Assembly: GCF_002797435.1 (NCBI RefSeq)
Contig: NZ_PGEN01000001.1
Span: 806,001 to 870,000 of the forward strand
Length of the DNA stretch: 64,000 nucleotides
Origin: Sphingomonas koreensis
GTDB lineage: Bacteria; Pseudomonadota; Alphaproteobacteria; Sphingomonadales; Sphingomonadaceae
Direction of reading: 5' to 3'
Below the pieces are notes generated by a model. That model worked only from the letters and a program-made list of their open reading frames with translations, had not been told where the DNA came from and did no database searches. Position numbers and translations under genes: made by a program. Below are positions 1 through 8,624 of this stretch, one piece after another. Each line of letters opens with the position of its first letter. Within the stretch, counting starts at the first letter, position 1.

Positions 1-2968
1 GGCCGGCAAGGCGCTGGCGCATCCAGTCGGCGATCGACGCGAAATAATGATGGTCGCGCGAGCGGCTTTCGAGGCTCCAGCTTTCGAACATCGTCGAATG
101 ACCGTTGGCGATCCACCAGCCCCAGCTCGGCTCGTCGGTACGCGTCGCGACGCGATAGGCGAGATCGGCATGGCCATAGTCGCTGAGCATTTCGAGCAGA
201 TGGCGCGTGCCGTAGACGCCGGTGCGCAGTCCCTGCTTGTCGACATCGCGTGCGATCGCGTCGGCGACGCTTTGCTCGCGGCCCCTGGGGGTCATGCCGA
301 AGGCGAGCGGCAGCACGTTCTGGATCTGCGCCGCCGGCCCGGCGACACCCCTGGCATCGACGGTGCGATACCAGCCATTGGCGTCGTCCCAGTAGCGGGC
401 GTTGTAGGCAGTTCGGATCGCCTCGGCGAGCTCACGGTAGCGCGCGGCGTCCTCGGCCTTGCCGATCACCGCCGAGGAGCGTGCCAGCAGATCGGCCTCA
501 TGGAAGAAATAGGCGGTGGTCACCGCGTCGACGCCGCCGCCGCGCGCGTTGAGGAAATCGAGGGGGCCTGGCGGCATCCACTCGCTCAGCCCTGCGGCGC
601 GGCGATAGTCGGGCGCCTTGATATAGGTGGCGGTATAATCGACCAGCCGCCGCTGCATGTCGTGGCTCTGCGCCAGGATGCGTGTGTCGCCATAGGTGGT
701 GTAGAGTTCCCATGGCAGGATCAGCGCGGCGGCATCCCACGGCGTGGTCGGCCCCCAGATGATGCTCCAGCCCGGTGTGTTCTCGTACCCGTAATAGGGC
801 GTCGCCGGGACGATCTCTGGCAGTTCGCCGTTGGGCGCCTGCGCATCGCGAAAGTCAGCGAGCCATTTGGTCCAGACCCGCGCGATGTCGAGGCTGCGCG
901 CCGCCGCGCCCGCCGATGCCTGGGCGTCGCCGGTCCAGCCATTCTTCTCGAACGCCGGGGTGTCGGTGACGAAGCCGTGGAGGTTGTTGAGAATGGTACC
1001 GGTCGCCGCCGCATCGATCTTGCCGAGCAGCGGGTTGGCGCTGGCGAAGCTGCCGGTGCGGGCAACGGCGGAATGGACGATCCGCGCCTTGAGCGTCGCG
1101 CCGGGCACCCCGCGCAGCTCGACATAGCGGAAGCCGCGATAGCCGAAGCTCGGCTCCCAGCGCTCGACGCCCTTCCCTGCCAGCGTGTAGCGGTCGGTCT
1201 GGAGCTGGGCGTGGATCAGGCCGGAGACCGGCACGACGCGGCCGTCCGCCGCAAGCTTCTCGCCCGCGATCATCGAGACGGTGGCGCCGCGAGGCCCGCG
1301 GACCTCGAGCACCGGACGGCCGGCGACGATGCGGCCGAAATCATGCACCCGGACCCCCGGGGCGACTTCCTTGACCGCAACGGCATCGATCGTCTCGACC
1401 GCCTCGATCGGCTCCGCATTGGCGGCGGCGAGCTTCCCGGCGGGGCCGGCGATGACCGCCGCGGGCCGCCAGTTCGCGCGGAAACCTGGACGGTCCCAGC
1501 CAGCGGGCAGCAGCCGTGCGTCGTAGCGTTCGCCGCGATGGACGGAGTCGCTGCGGGTGGGGCCGTCGGCGGCTTGCCAGTCCCCGCCGGTCGCGACCGT
1601 CTGGCGAGTGCCGTCGGCATAGTCGATCTCGAGCTGGGCCTTGAGTGCGGGCGCGGCGCGCCACGGCGCTGCGTGGAAATACCATTCGTCGGGATCGGTG
1701 AGCGCGTACCAGCCCCGGCCGAGTTCGGCGCCGAGCACATTCTCGCCCGGACGAAGCTGAGCGGTCAGGTCTTGGGTGTAGCTCAGCACGCGCTTGTCAT
1801 AGGCGGTGAAGCCCGCACCGAGCGGCGATCCGACCTGTGCACCGTTGAGCAGGACCCGAGGCATCCCGGCCCCCGCATAATAGAGACGCGCGCGCGCGAT
1901 TGGCTTACGCGCGACGGCGAAGCTGCGGCGCACCAGCGGCGCGGGTGCCTCGATCGGCAGGACGAAGGCGACCCGGGGCACGCCCGCGGGAATGGCCAGC
2001 CCGTCCGCCTCGACTGAGCCGCCGGTGAACGGGTTGTCGTTGTGCGCGAAGTCGGTGCGGAACGGCGCGCTGCCCGTACCGGTCACCGCGACCGAATGGA
2101 TCGTCGCGGTCCTGGGATCGGCGGCCGCGAAGCCGATCGTACCGTGCGTGTGCGTCGCATCCTCTAGCGTATCGACCGTCTTGCCGTCGAGCTGAGTGAC
2201 GATGCGCGATCCTTCGGCGCGGATCCTCAGGCGGCTGCGCTTGTCCTTGAGCGGCCTAGCGAGCGGGATGCGCTTGAGCACATCGGTCTTCACGCTCGCG
2301 CTCGATCCACCGGGATAGCGGCGCACGCTGGCGGTCAGCGTGGCGCCTTCGGCGCCGTCGCTCAGCGTCCAGACATAGGCATCGCCATAGGTCTTGCCGC
2401 TGGGCAGCGCGCGGAAGAGGATATCGATCGACTTGCCGGTCAGCGTCAGATCGATGTCGAGCGTCAGGTTGCGCCAGTCATGCGCGTCGGGCGTGCGCCC
2501 GGCGATCCATCGCGCCTGCCAGTCGGCGGGAGCGAGCAGGCCCATCTCCCAGAAGCCCGGCGTGCTCCAGCCGCTGACGCGGCCCTCCCCGTCCCAGGCC
2601 TGGACCCGCCACCAATAGCGGCCGCGCGAGGCGAGCGCGGGGCCGGCATAGGCGATGTGGATATTGTCTGCGGAGGCGACCTTGCCGCTGTCCCAGACGA
2701 ATTCCCCCCGTTCCAGCGCTTCGGGCGAATGCGCGACCTGGATGCGGTATGCGGTCTGGCGCGCAACGGGCGAGCGCCAGGCGAGCCGCGGCGCGGGCTC
2801 ATCGAGACCGATCGGCCCCGTCGCATATTCGGCGCGCAGCCCCTCCGGCACCTTCGCCGGATCCGCCGCCTGAGCGGGCGCCAAGGCGACCAGCAGAAGC
2901 GCCCCGGCAAAAACCCGGAAGCGGCCGATGCGGTGGCCGCTTCCGGAAAGGGGGAGTGTACGCAACAC
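1..2968 (-). CDS. GH78 alpha-L-rhamnosidase, partial (runs off left edge)
   Basis: Probably hydrolyses terminal alpha-L-rhamnose from plant or microbial glycans in the periplasm or outside the cell. About 989 codons are present; the 3' end is missing. A signal-peptide-like hydrophobic stretch lies near residues 18-36 (VFAGALLLVALAPAQA). An early LRAEYATGPIGLDEPAPRLAW block matches the GH78 N-terminal domain. DTPAFEKNGWTGDAQ gives D669, E674 and D681, the same spacing as the acidic active-site residues of Bacillus RhaB (D567, E572, D579); E962 in TMFESW is a candidate for the remaining glutamate. The GTG start at 2968 lies 9 nt after AGAGG and 12 nt after the receptor stop, so it is co-transcribed with the receptor. 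Substrate specificity is inferred from the family only. Confidence 0.88.
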   Translation of the reverse strand, partial: MLRTLPLSGSGHRIGRFRVFAGALLLVALAPAQAADPAKVPEGLRAEYATGPIGLDEPAPRLAWRSPVARQTAYRIQVAHSPEALERGEFVWDSGKVASADNIHIAYAGPALASRGRYWWRVQAWDGEGRVSGWSTPGFWEMGLLAPADWQARWIAGRTPDAHDWRNLTLDIDLTLTGKSIDILFRALPSGKTYGDAYVWTLSDGAEGATLTASVRRYPGGSSASVKTDVLKRIPLARPLKDKRSRLRIRAEGSRIVTQLDGKTVDTLEDATHTHGTIGFAAADPRTATIHSVAVTGTGSAPFRTDFAHNDNPFTGGSVEADGLAIPAGVPRVAFVLPIEAPAPLVRRSFAVARKPIARARLYYAGAGMPRVLLNGAQVGSPLGAGFTAYDKRVLSYTQDLTAQLRPGENVLGAELGRGWYALTDPDEWYFHAAPWRAAPALKAQLEIDYADGTRQTVATGGDWQAADGPTRSDSVHRGERYDARLLPAGWDRPGFRANWRPAAVIAGPAGKLAAANAEPIEAVETIDAVAVKEVAPGVRVHDFGRIVAGRPVLEVRGPRGATVSMIAGEKLAADGRVVPVSGLIHAQLQTDRYTLAGKGVERWEPSFGYRGFRYVELRGVPGATLKARIVHSAVARTGSFASANPLLGKIDAAATGTILNNLHGFVTDTPAFEKNGWTGDAQASAGAAARSLDIARVWTKWLADFRDAQAPNGELPEIVPATPYYGYENTPGWSIIWGPTTPWDAAALILPWELYTTYGDTRILAQSHDMQRRLVDYTATYIKAPDYRRAAGLSEWMPPGPLDFLNARGGGVDAVTTAYFFHEADLLARSSAVIGKAEDAARYRELAEAIRTAYNARYWDDANGWYRTVDARGVAGPAAQIQNVLPLAFGMTPRGREQSVADAIARDVDKQGLRTGVYGTRHLLEMLSDYGHADLAYRVATRTDEPSWGWWIANGHSTMFESWSLESRSRDHHYFASIADWMRQRLAG

Positions 2969-2980
2969 GCCGACAGGCCT

Positions 2981-5896
2981 CTAGAATTTCGTTCTGACGC
3001 CGAACGAGACCAGCCGGCCCAGCGAGAAGCCGTTGGTGTATCCGGTCGAGCTGTTGAGGTACGGCGCGTCCTGATCGAACACATTCTCGACGTTGATCGT
3101 CAGCATCGAGTTCTTGAGCGCGCCGCCCAGATCATAGGCGAAGAAGAGATCGACGGTGTTGAAGCTACTCACCCGCGTCTGAGGCGGGACGCCCAGCATC
3201 GGATAGCCGCCGCGATGGCCGAGCGTGGCGCGCGCAGTGAAATCGCCGACTTTCGCGCCCAGCGCGGCGTTGAGCGCGAGGCGCCCGGTGCCGTTCTTGA
3301 GGTTGTCGTCGAAGCCAGCGCCCTGAACCGCCTGGGTCTTGCGGTTGAGCGTATAGGTGCCGGAGATGCCGGCGTTGATCGATCCGAACCCGGTCTCACG
3401 CAGATAGGCGATATTGAAATCGATGCCATCGACATGGATCGCGCCCAGATTGGTGCGGCGAGCGTCCATGATCACATAGGGCGACGTGCCGAAATACAGA
3501 CTGTCGAGGCTCGGCGCACCGTTGAGCGGCCTGCTGCCGACCAGCGCCTTGACCTGCGCCAGCGTCGGATTGGTGATGTAGAAGCTCTTATAGCCCGGAT
3601 CGGTGAAAAAGACCGGCGACAGGAATGGCGGCACCGAGATCGCATCGGTGAAGCGGACATTGTAATAGGTCGCGCTCACCACCAGGCCTTGGACCGCCTT
3701 GGGCGTCCAGTCGAAACCGACCGACCAGGTCGTTGCCTTCTCAGGCTTCAGATTGGCATTCCCGCCCGCTAGGATGATCGTCGGCCGCAGAATATCGAGC
3801 GGCGAGCTGTTCGACGCGCGAAACGGGCTGAACAGCAGGATCTGCGCGCGGGCATCGGCCAGGCTGGTGGTGTCGGCCAGGCTGGGCGCGTGGAACGAGG
3901 TGCCGTAATTGCCCCGGATCAGCAGATCGTCGAACGGCTTGTAGTTGACGCCGACCTTGGGGTTGGTGGTGCCGCCGACATCGTCATAGCTGTCGTGCCG
4001 GATCGAGCCGGAGATCTGAAAGGCGCGCAGGCCCGGCATCCCGTTTCCCGCTCCGACCAGCGGGATCAGCGCCTCGGCGAACGCCGATTTCACATGGCGG
4101 CTGGTCACCGACCCCATCGCACTTGTGAACACATTGCGGCGATCCAGCGAGACGAGCGAGTCGAGCTTCTCGAAGAAATACTCGGCACCGATCGCCAGCC
4201 GGATGTCGCCGCCGCCGATCGTCGCGACTTTACCGTCAAGGATCGCGCGGGTCTGGAACATCTCCTGATCGGCCTGACCGTAATTCTCGAAGTCGCGGAT
4301 CGCGGCGAGGACCGCCGGGTTGCTCGCCTCCGGATCATAGGGATTGAGCGCGGTGGCGAGCGTGGTGCCCGCGAGCGCGGCCGTCGCGGCGGTGGCGTTG
4401 ATCGTCGGCTCCCGGATCAGCGAATAGCTGTTCCCGTAATTCGCCTCGGTACGCAGCTGCCACCGATCGCTCAGATCGATCGAAAGGCTGGGTGAGACCC
4501 CCCAGCTGTCGAAGCGGGCACGGCTCTCCATGCTCTCGCCGAACGCGTCGGCGAAGGAGATGGCGACGCTCTGCACGGGCGACAGGCCGATCGGACGGAA
4601 ATAGGGATTGGTGAAGACCATCGTGCCGGTGAAGCCGGGCGTGGCATTCAGCCGGGTGGTGTCGCGACGCGACCAGTAGACGGTCGCCTGGAAATCGACA
4701 CTATCGCTGAGCGCCTGGGTCAGGCCGGCAAACACGGCGTGGCGCCGTTCACGCGGATAGATGTCCGCATAATCGGTCGTGTCGCACTTGTTCACAGTGC
4801 CGGGCGTGAGGCCCGGCGCCGCATGGCTGATGCCGCCCACGGTGAAGTTTCCCGGCGAGCACGTGGTCGCACGAAAATCCTGCCCGCCGCGCGCGCTATG
4901 ATCGGCACGCACATAGTCGCGGTCGATGCCGAGGATATTGTCGTGCCAGGCATAGCTGTACGAGGCGAAGAGCGAGCCGCTGCCCCAATCCTTGCCGACG
5001 GTGATGTTGCCGTCGACCGTCTTGTAGTCGTCAGCGAAGCCATAGCGCACATTGGCGCCGACCCCGTCGAAGCGCTTGCGGGTGATGAAGTTGATGACGC
5101 CGCCGATCGCGTCCGAACCATAGATCGCCGAGCCGCCATCGGGCACCACTTCGACCCGATCGATCAGATCGGGCGGAACGATCGAGGGATCGACCGAGGT
5201 CTGGAGCACACCCGCGCCGACCATGCGCCGACCGTTCATCAGCACGAGCGTGGTGGTACCGCCCGAAGCGCCGAGGTTGCGGATATTGGGCCGCACGATC
5301 GGGATCGACATGTCGCCGCTGCCGCTGGGCACGGTGTTGAAGTTGCCGACCTGCGGGATCGAGGCGAGCAGGTCGTTCGCCGATGCCGCACCGCTGGCGA
5401 CGATCTGTTCCCGCTTCACGCTGACGACATTGGTGCCGGTCGGCGCGACGCCGCGCAGCAGCGTGCCGGTGACGACGACCTCGCCCTCGCCCGCCGGATC
5501 GGCCGACGCCTCTTCAACTGCCGCGGGCGCCACCTCGGAAGTCTGGAGCGGTCGCGGAGCAGGAGCGGCCACCGCCTCGATCACGAAGGCACCGCCCGAA
5601 GCGGCGCGCGCGCGCAGACCATGGCCCGCGATCAACCGGTCGATCGCCTCGGCGACCGAATAGCTGCCCCGGATCGCCAGCGCGCGCTTGCCGCGCACCA
5701 ACGCCGGGTTGAAGATGATCTCGGTCCGCGTCTGGCGACCGAGCTGCGTCAGCGCGGACGACAGGCTCTGCGCTTCGAGCTGGACCGGCGCGCGCGTAGC
5801 GGCCTGTGCGGCCGCAGGCACGACGGTCAGCGCCAGCGGCGCGATGCTGACCAGAGCCAGCAGGCGAAGTGCAGATGTACGGCGGTTGCTACGCAT
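2981..5896 (-). CDS. TonB-dependent receptor with N-terminal STN signalling domain
   Basis: Outer-membrane active transporter of 971 residues. An N-terminal signal peptide is followed by an STN (secretin/TonB short) domain at about residues 35-110 (QLEAQSLSSALTQLGRQT). Next come a low-complexity Ala/Pro linker, a plug domain at about 140-275 (PDGGSAIYGSDAIGGVINF) and a beta-barrel ending in terminal Phe (SFGVRTKF), as expected for BAM recognition. STN domains are found in FecA-type receptors that signal to a FecR anti-sigma factor, and fecR and an ECF sigma gene lie just upstream. A GGGAGGGG ribosome site precedes the ATG. The adjoining rhamnosidase suggests the ligand is a rhamnose-containing oligosaccharide rather than a siderophore; this is inference. 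Confidence 0.92.
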   Translation of the reverse strand: MRSNRRTSALRLLALVSIAPLALTVVPAAAQAATRAPVQLEAQSLSSALTQLGRQTRTEIIFNPALVRGKRALAIRGSYSVAEAIDRLIAGHGLRARAASGGAFVIEAVAAPAPRPLQTSEVAPAAVEEASADPAGEGEVVVTGTLLRGVAPTGTNVVSVKREQIVASGAASANDLLASIPQVGNFNTVPSGSGDMSIPIVRPNIRNLGASGGTTTLVLMNGRRMVGAGVLQTSVDPSIVPPDLIDRVEVVPDGGSAIYGSDAIGGVINFITRKRFDGVGANVRYGFADDYKTVDGNITVGKDWGSGSLFASYSYAWHDNILGIDRDYVRADHSARGGQDFRATTCSPGNFTVGGISHAAPGLTPGTVNKCDTTDYADIYPRERRHAVFAGLTQALSDSVDFQATVYWSRRDTTRLNATPGFTGTMVFTNPYFRPIGLSPVQSVAISFADAFGESMESRARFDSWGVSPSLSIDLSDRWQLRTEANYGNSYSLIREPTINATAATAALAGTTLATALNPYDPEASNPAVLAAIRDFENYGQADQEMFQTRAILDGKVATIGGGDIRLAIGAEYFFEKLDSLVSLDRRNVFTSAMGSVTSRHVKSAFAEALIPLVGAGNGMPGLRAFQISGSIRHDSYDDVGGTTNPKVGVNYKPFDDLLIRGNYGTSFHAPSLADTTSLADARAQILLFSPFRASNSSPLDILRPTIILAGGNANLKPEKATTWSVGFDWTPKAVQGLVVSATYYNVRFTDAISVPPFLSPVFFTDPGYKSFYITNPTLAQVKALVGSRPLNGAPSLDSLYFGTSPYVIMDARRTNLGAIHVDGIDFNIAYLRETGFGSINAGISGTYTLNRKTQAVQGAGFDDNLKNGTGRLALNAALGAKVGDFTARATLGHRGGYPMLGVPPQTRVSSFNTVDLFFAYDLGGALKNSMLTINVENVFDQDAPYLNSSTGYTNGFSLGRLVSFGVRTKF

Positions 5897-5958
5897 GGTT
5901 TCCCCTCCCTTGCAAAGCTGGCTTCAACCAGTCTTCAAAAGGTCAGGACGTGTGCGGA

Positions 5959-7056
5959 TCAGTTTTCCACATCGGCCCGCGAAGTTTTTTTCGCGGAGGC
6001 GTTCGCGATGACCAGGCTTCCGTCCGCCTGCCTGTCGATCCGCACGGGCAGCAACTCGCGCACCAGCCCCGTGAAACGATCGGCGTCGCCGGTGCGGAAC
6101 ACGCCGCTGATCCGCATCCGTCCAGTCTCATCGTCGAGCACGCGGATCGGCGCGGCGGTGTAGCGGCTCATTTCCGCGGCCGCGCTGGCCAGCGGCGCAT
6201 CCTCGAGCGACACATAGCCGTCGCGCCACAGCAGTTCGTCGCCGACGTCCACCGGCGCCACGCGCTGCGGCACGCCCAGCTCGGCGACCAGCGCCTGGCC
6301 GGGCTTGAGCAGCGTGGGCGCAGGCGCGGAGGCTTCGGGCGTCGCGGCGGCATGATCGACGACGACGCGCCCCTCGACCAGCACGACCTTCATCCGGCCG
6401 GGATCGAGGCGGACTTCGAAGACGGTGCCGAGCGCCGTCACACGGCGCCCCGCGGCTTCGACGGTAAACGGCCGGGCGGGGTCCTTTGCGACCTCGAACA
6501 GCGCCTGACCGCGCGTCAGCCGGACGAGGCGACCGTTCGGGGTGTAGGCCAGCGCGACCGCCGTGTCGGTGTTGAGCGTCACCCGCGTGCCATCGGGCAG
6601 GCGGACGATGCGGCGCTCGCCCTTCGCGGTCGCGAACCGCATCGGTGCGGGCTGCGCGCCCGCAGCCGCGGACGCGACCTCTCCGGCCGGCCCCCGCGCC
6701 GGACCGCCGTTCAACCCGAGTTGGCCCGGGAGCATCAGCGCCGCCGCAGTCAGACAGGCAGCAAGCCCCGTTCCCACGACCGGGATCACCCAGCGCCGCG
6801 GCGTCGGCCTTGTAGCGAGCGCCGCCTGGCGCAGCGCAGTGAGATGGGGATCGGCGTCAGCCTGATCGAACACGTCCCACACGCCATTGGCCTTGCGGAA
6901 AGCGCGGGCATGGATCTCGCTCGCCGCGAGCCAGGCGTCGAAGCTGGCCTGCTCGGCGGGAGTCAGATCGCCCCGGTCGTGCTGCAATACCCAGTAGATC
7001 GCAGCCTCGTCCGGAGTCATGCCCAGCGTCGGATTGGTGCGCGCGAGCGAGATCAT
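5959..7056 (-). CDS. FecR-family anti-sigma factor
   Basis: Inner-membrane signal transducer of 365 residues. The cytoplasmic N-terminal DUF4880-type segment (YWVLQHDRGDLTPAEQASFD, about residues 20-65) would bind the sigma factor. One transmembrane helix follows at about 88-110. The periplasmic FecR domain spans about 140-240 (RLPDGTRVTLNTDTAVAL and LTRGQALFEVAKD). The C-terminal part (about 285-355) resembles the STN-like domain that contacts the receptor. Its ATG overlaps the sigma gene stop (ATGA), so translation is coupled. It ends 62 bp before the receptor. The ligand is unknown; the assignment to the family is strong. Confidence 0.92.
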   Translation of the reverse strand: MISLARTNPTLGMTPDEAAIYWVLQHDRGDLTPAEQASFDAWLAASEIHARAFRKANGVWDVFDQADADPHLTALRQAALATRPTPRRWVIPVVGTGLAACLTAAALMLPGQLGLNGGPARGPAGEVASAAAGAQPAPMRFATAKGERRIVRLPDGTRVTLNTDTAVALAYTPNGRLVRLTRGQALFEVAKDPARPFTVEAAGRRVTALGTVFEVRLDPGRMKVVLVEGRVVVDHAAATPEASAPAPTLLKPGQALVAELGVPQRVAPVDVGDELLWRDGYVSLEDAPLASAAAEMSRYTAAPIRVLDDETGRMRISGVFRTGDADRFTGLVRELLPVRIDRQADGSLVIANASAKKTSRADVEN

Positions 7057-7586
7057 TGGTCGCCCATCCGCTGAACGAGGTGCGACATCGCACGCGTCAT
7101 ATGCTTCTCGACCGCGCTGACCGAGATGCCCAGCCGCGCGGCGATATCCAGGTATCGCATGCCTTCCAGGCGTCGCATCACGAAGACCATTCGCGTCCGT
7201 TCCGGCAGTTCGAGCAGCACGGCGGTGGCGCGCACCAGCGCCTCCTTGCCCAGTAGGACGCGCTCGGGCGAAAAATCCACATCGCCATGCTGCTGGCCGT
7301 CGAACGCTTCGTGATCCGCTTCGTGCCGGCTGCGCTTGCGGCGCAACCGGTCGTTTAGCACACTGCTCGCAGTCTCGAAGACGTAACCGCCTACCTTGTC
7401 GACATCCTCGAGGCTGCCGCGCTTGGCGAGCCGCAGGAACACTTCCTGGATCAGATCCTCGATCTCACCCCGATCGCGGAGGCGGCGCGAGAAGTAACGG
7501 TCCAGCGACGCGCGGAAGCGCGCATCGAGCGCTTCAAGCGACGCGTTGCTCTCGCCGCGATGGGATCGTCTGGTACTGTCGCTCAT
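7053..7586 (-). CDS. ECF sigma factor, FecI type
   Basis: Extracytoplasmic-function sigma factor of 177 residues with sigma-70 region 2 (YFSRRLRDRGEIEDLIQEVF) and region 4 (LPERTRMVFVMRRLEGMRYL then the ISVSAVEKHMTRAM helix-turn-helix). It should recruit RNA polymerase to the promoter of the downstream receptor/rhamnosidase genes when released by FecR. An upstream in-frame ATG at 7640 exists, but the start at 7586 has GAGG 9 nt away and begins directly before the conserved region, so it is preferred. The gene overlaps fecR by 4 nt. It is divergent from the alpha/beta hydrolase at 7725. Confidence 0.9.
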   Translation of the reverse strand: MSDSTRRSHRGESNASLEALDARFRASLDRYFSRRLRDRGEIEDLIQEVFLRLAKRGSLEDVDKVGGYVFETASSVLNDRLRRKRSRHEADHEAFDGQQHGDVDFSPERVLLGKEALVRATAVLLELPERTRMVFVMRRLEGMRYLDIAARLGISVSAVEKHMTRAMSHLVQRMGDQ

Positions 7587-7655
7587 CACCCTATGCCTCG
7601 CGCGCGAGGCTGGGACAGTTCGCCGGGCTTGGCAATCCACGATGATTCCAGTGCT

Positions 7656-7670
7656 TTACCTGACAGGTAA
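7656..7670. promoter_or_regulatory. perfect 15-bp palindrome, probable operator
   Basis: TTACCTGACAGGTAA is a perfect 7-1-7 palindrome in the divergent space between the ECF sigma gene and the hydrolase. It is followed by a further CCTGTC half-site at 7674-7679, which pairs with GACAGG at 7662-7667. The shape resembles TetR-family or LuxR-type operators. No TetR gene is visible in the window; a LuxR-type regulator lies beyond the hydrolase. Confidence 0.55.
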
Positions 7671-7724
7671 TCGCCTGTCCGACGGCGCGCGCCTATCCCG
7701 ACCTCAGCAACCGAGGAGGCCCAG

Positions 7725-8618
7725 ATGAATCGCCGCGACCTGATGCTCACCCTATCCGCGGCTGCCGCCGCCGCGACCCTCGCCACGCCTGCCCGAGCCG
7801 CCGGGAAACCGGCCCGGACGCCCGCCCGCGTCGCTGCGCGTGACGGGACGCAGCTGTTCGTCCGCCGCTGGGGCAAGGGCCGCCCGATCGTCTTCACGCA
7901 TAGCTGGGCGCTCGACAGCACGATGTGGAGCAGGCTGTTCCTCGACCTCGCCGAGCGAGGCTTCGAGTGTATCGGGTTTGACCGGCGCGGGCACGGCCGC
8001 TCGGACGCGCCCGCGACGGGCTATGACATGGATACGCTTGCCGACGATGTCGCAACGGTGATCGGCGACCGGCACGGCGTGATCCTGGTCGGTCATTCGA
8101 TGGGGGCGGCCGAAATCCTGCGCTATGCCCAGCGTCACGGCACCGCGCGGATCGCGAAGATCGTGCTGCTCGCCCCGGTCACGCCGTTCCTGCTGAAGAC
8201 CGCCGACAATGCGCTCGGCGCGCCCGAGGCGTTCTACGAGCAGATTCGAGCGGAATGGCGCCGGGATTTCCCCAGATGGATCGAGGCAAACAAGGCGCCC
8301 TTCTTCACCCCCGAAACCTCGGTCGAGACAATGGACGCGATGAAGGCGATGATGCTGAACACCTGGCTGCCCGCCGCGATCGAATGCAACCGCACGCTGA
8401 TCGGAACCGACCTGCGCCCTGCCCTCACCAGGGTCGACAAACCCGTACTGGTGATCCACGGCACCAAGGACGCCTCCGCACCCATCGAAATCACCGGACG
8501 CCCCACCGCGGCGGGCATAACCGGTGCGGAGCTCAACGTGTATGAAGGTGCGCCGCACGGCCTGTTCGCCACCCATCACGACAGGGTGCGCGACGACATT
8601 CTCGCCTTTATCGGTTGA
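7725..8618 (+). CDS. alpha/beta hydrolase, Tat-exported (chloroperoxidase-like)
   Basis: Serine hydrolase of 297 residues in the alpha/beta fold family often named non-haem chloroperoxidase or esterase. NRRDLML followed by a hydrophobic Ala-rich stretch and APARA-like cleavage site suggests Tat export. Catalytic residues are S125 in GHSMG, D249 in HGTKDAS and H278 in APHGLF. The FDRRGHGRSD block is typical of the family. A GAGGAGG-like site (ccgaggaggcccag) precedes the ATG. A perfect palindrome lies 55-69 bp upstream. The gene converges on the LuxR-type regulator, whose stop is only 6 nt away. Natural substrate is unknown. Confidence 0.85.
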   Translation: MNRRDLMLTLSAAAAAATLATPARAAGKPARTPARVAARDGTQLFVRRWGKGRPIVFTHSWALDSTMWSRLFLDLAERGFECIGFDRRGHGRSDAPATGYDMDTLADDVATVIGDRHGVILVGHSMGAAEILRYAQRHGTARIAKIVLLAPVTPFLLKTADNALGAPEAFYEQIRAEWRRDFPRWIEANKAPFFTPETSVETMDAMKAMMLNTWLPAAIECNRTLIGTDLRPALTRVDKPVLVIHGTKDASAPIEITGRPTAAGITGAELNVYEGAPHGLFATHHDRVRDDILAFIG

Positions 8619-8624
8619 GACGGC

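Noticed and set aside
47..2017. 656-codon plus-strand frame opposite the rhamnosidase
   Set aside because: It is the antisense of the GH78 gene, with Arg/Gly/Ala-rich sequence and no conserved motif. The minus strand shows the family's active-site blocks.
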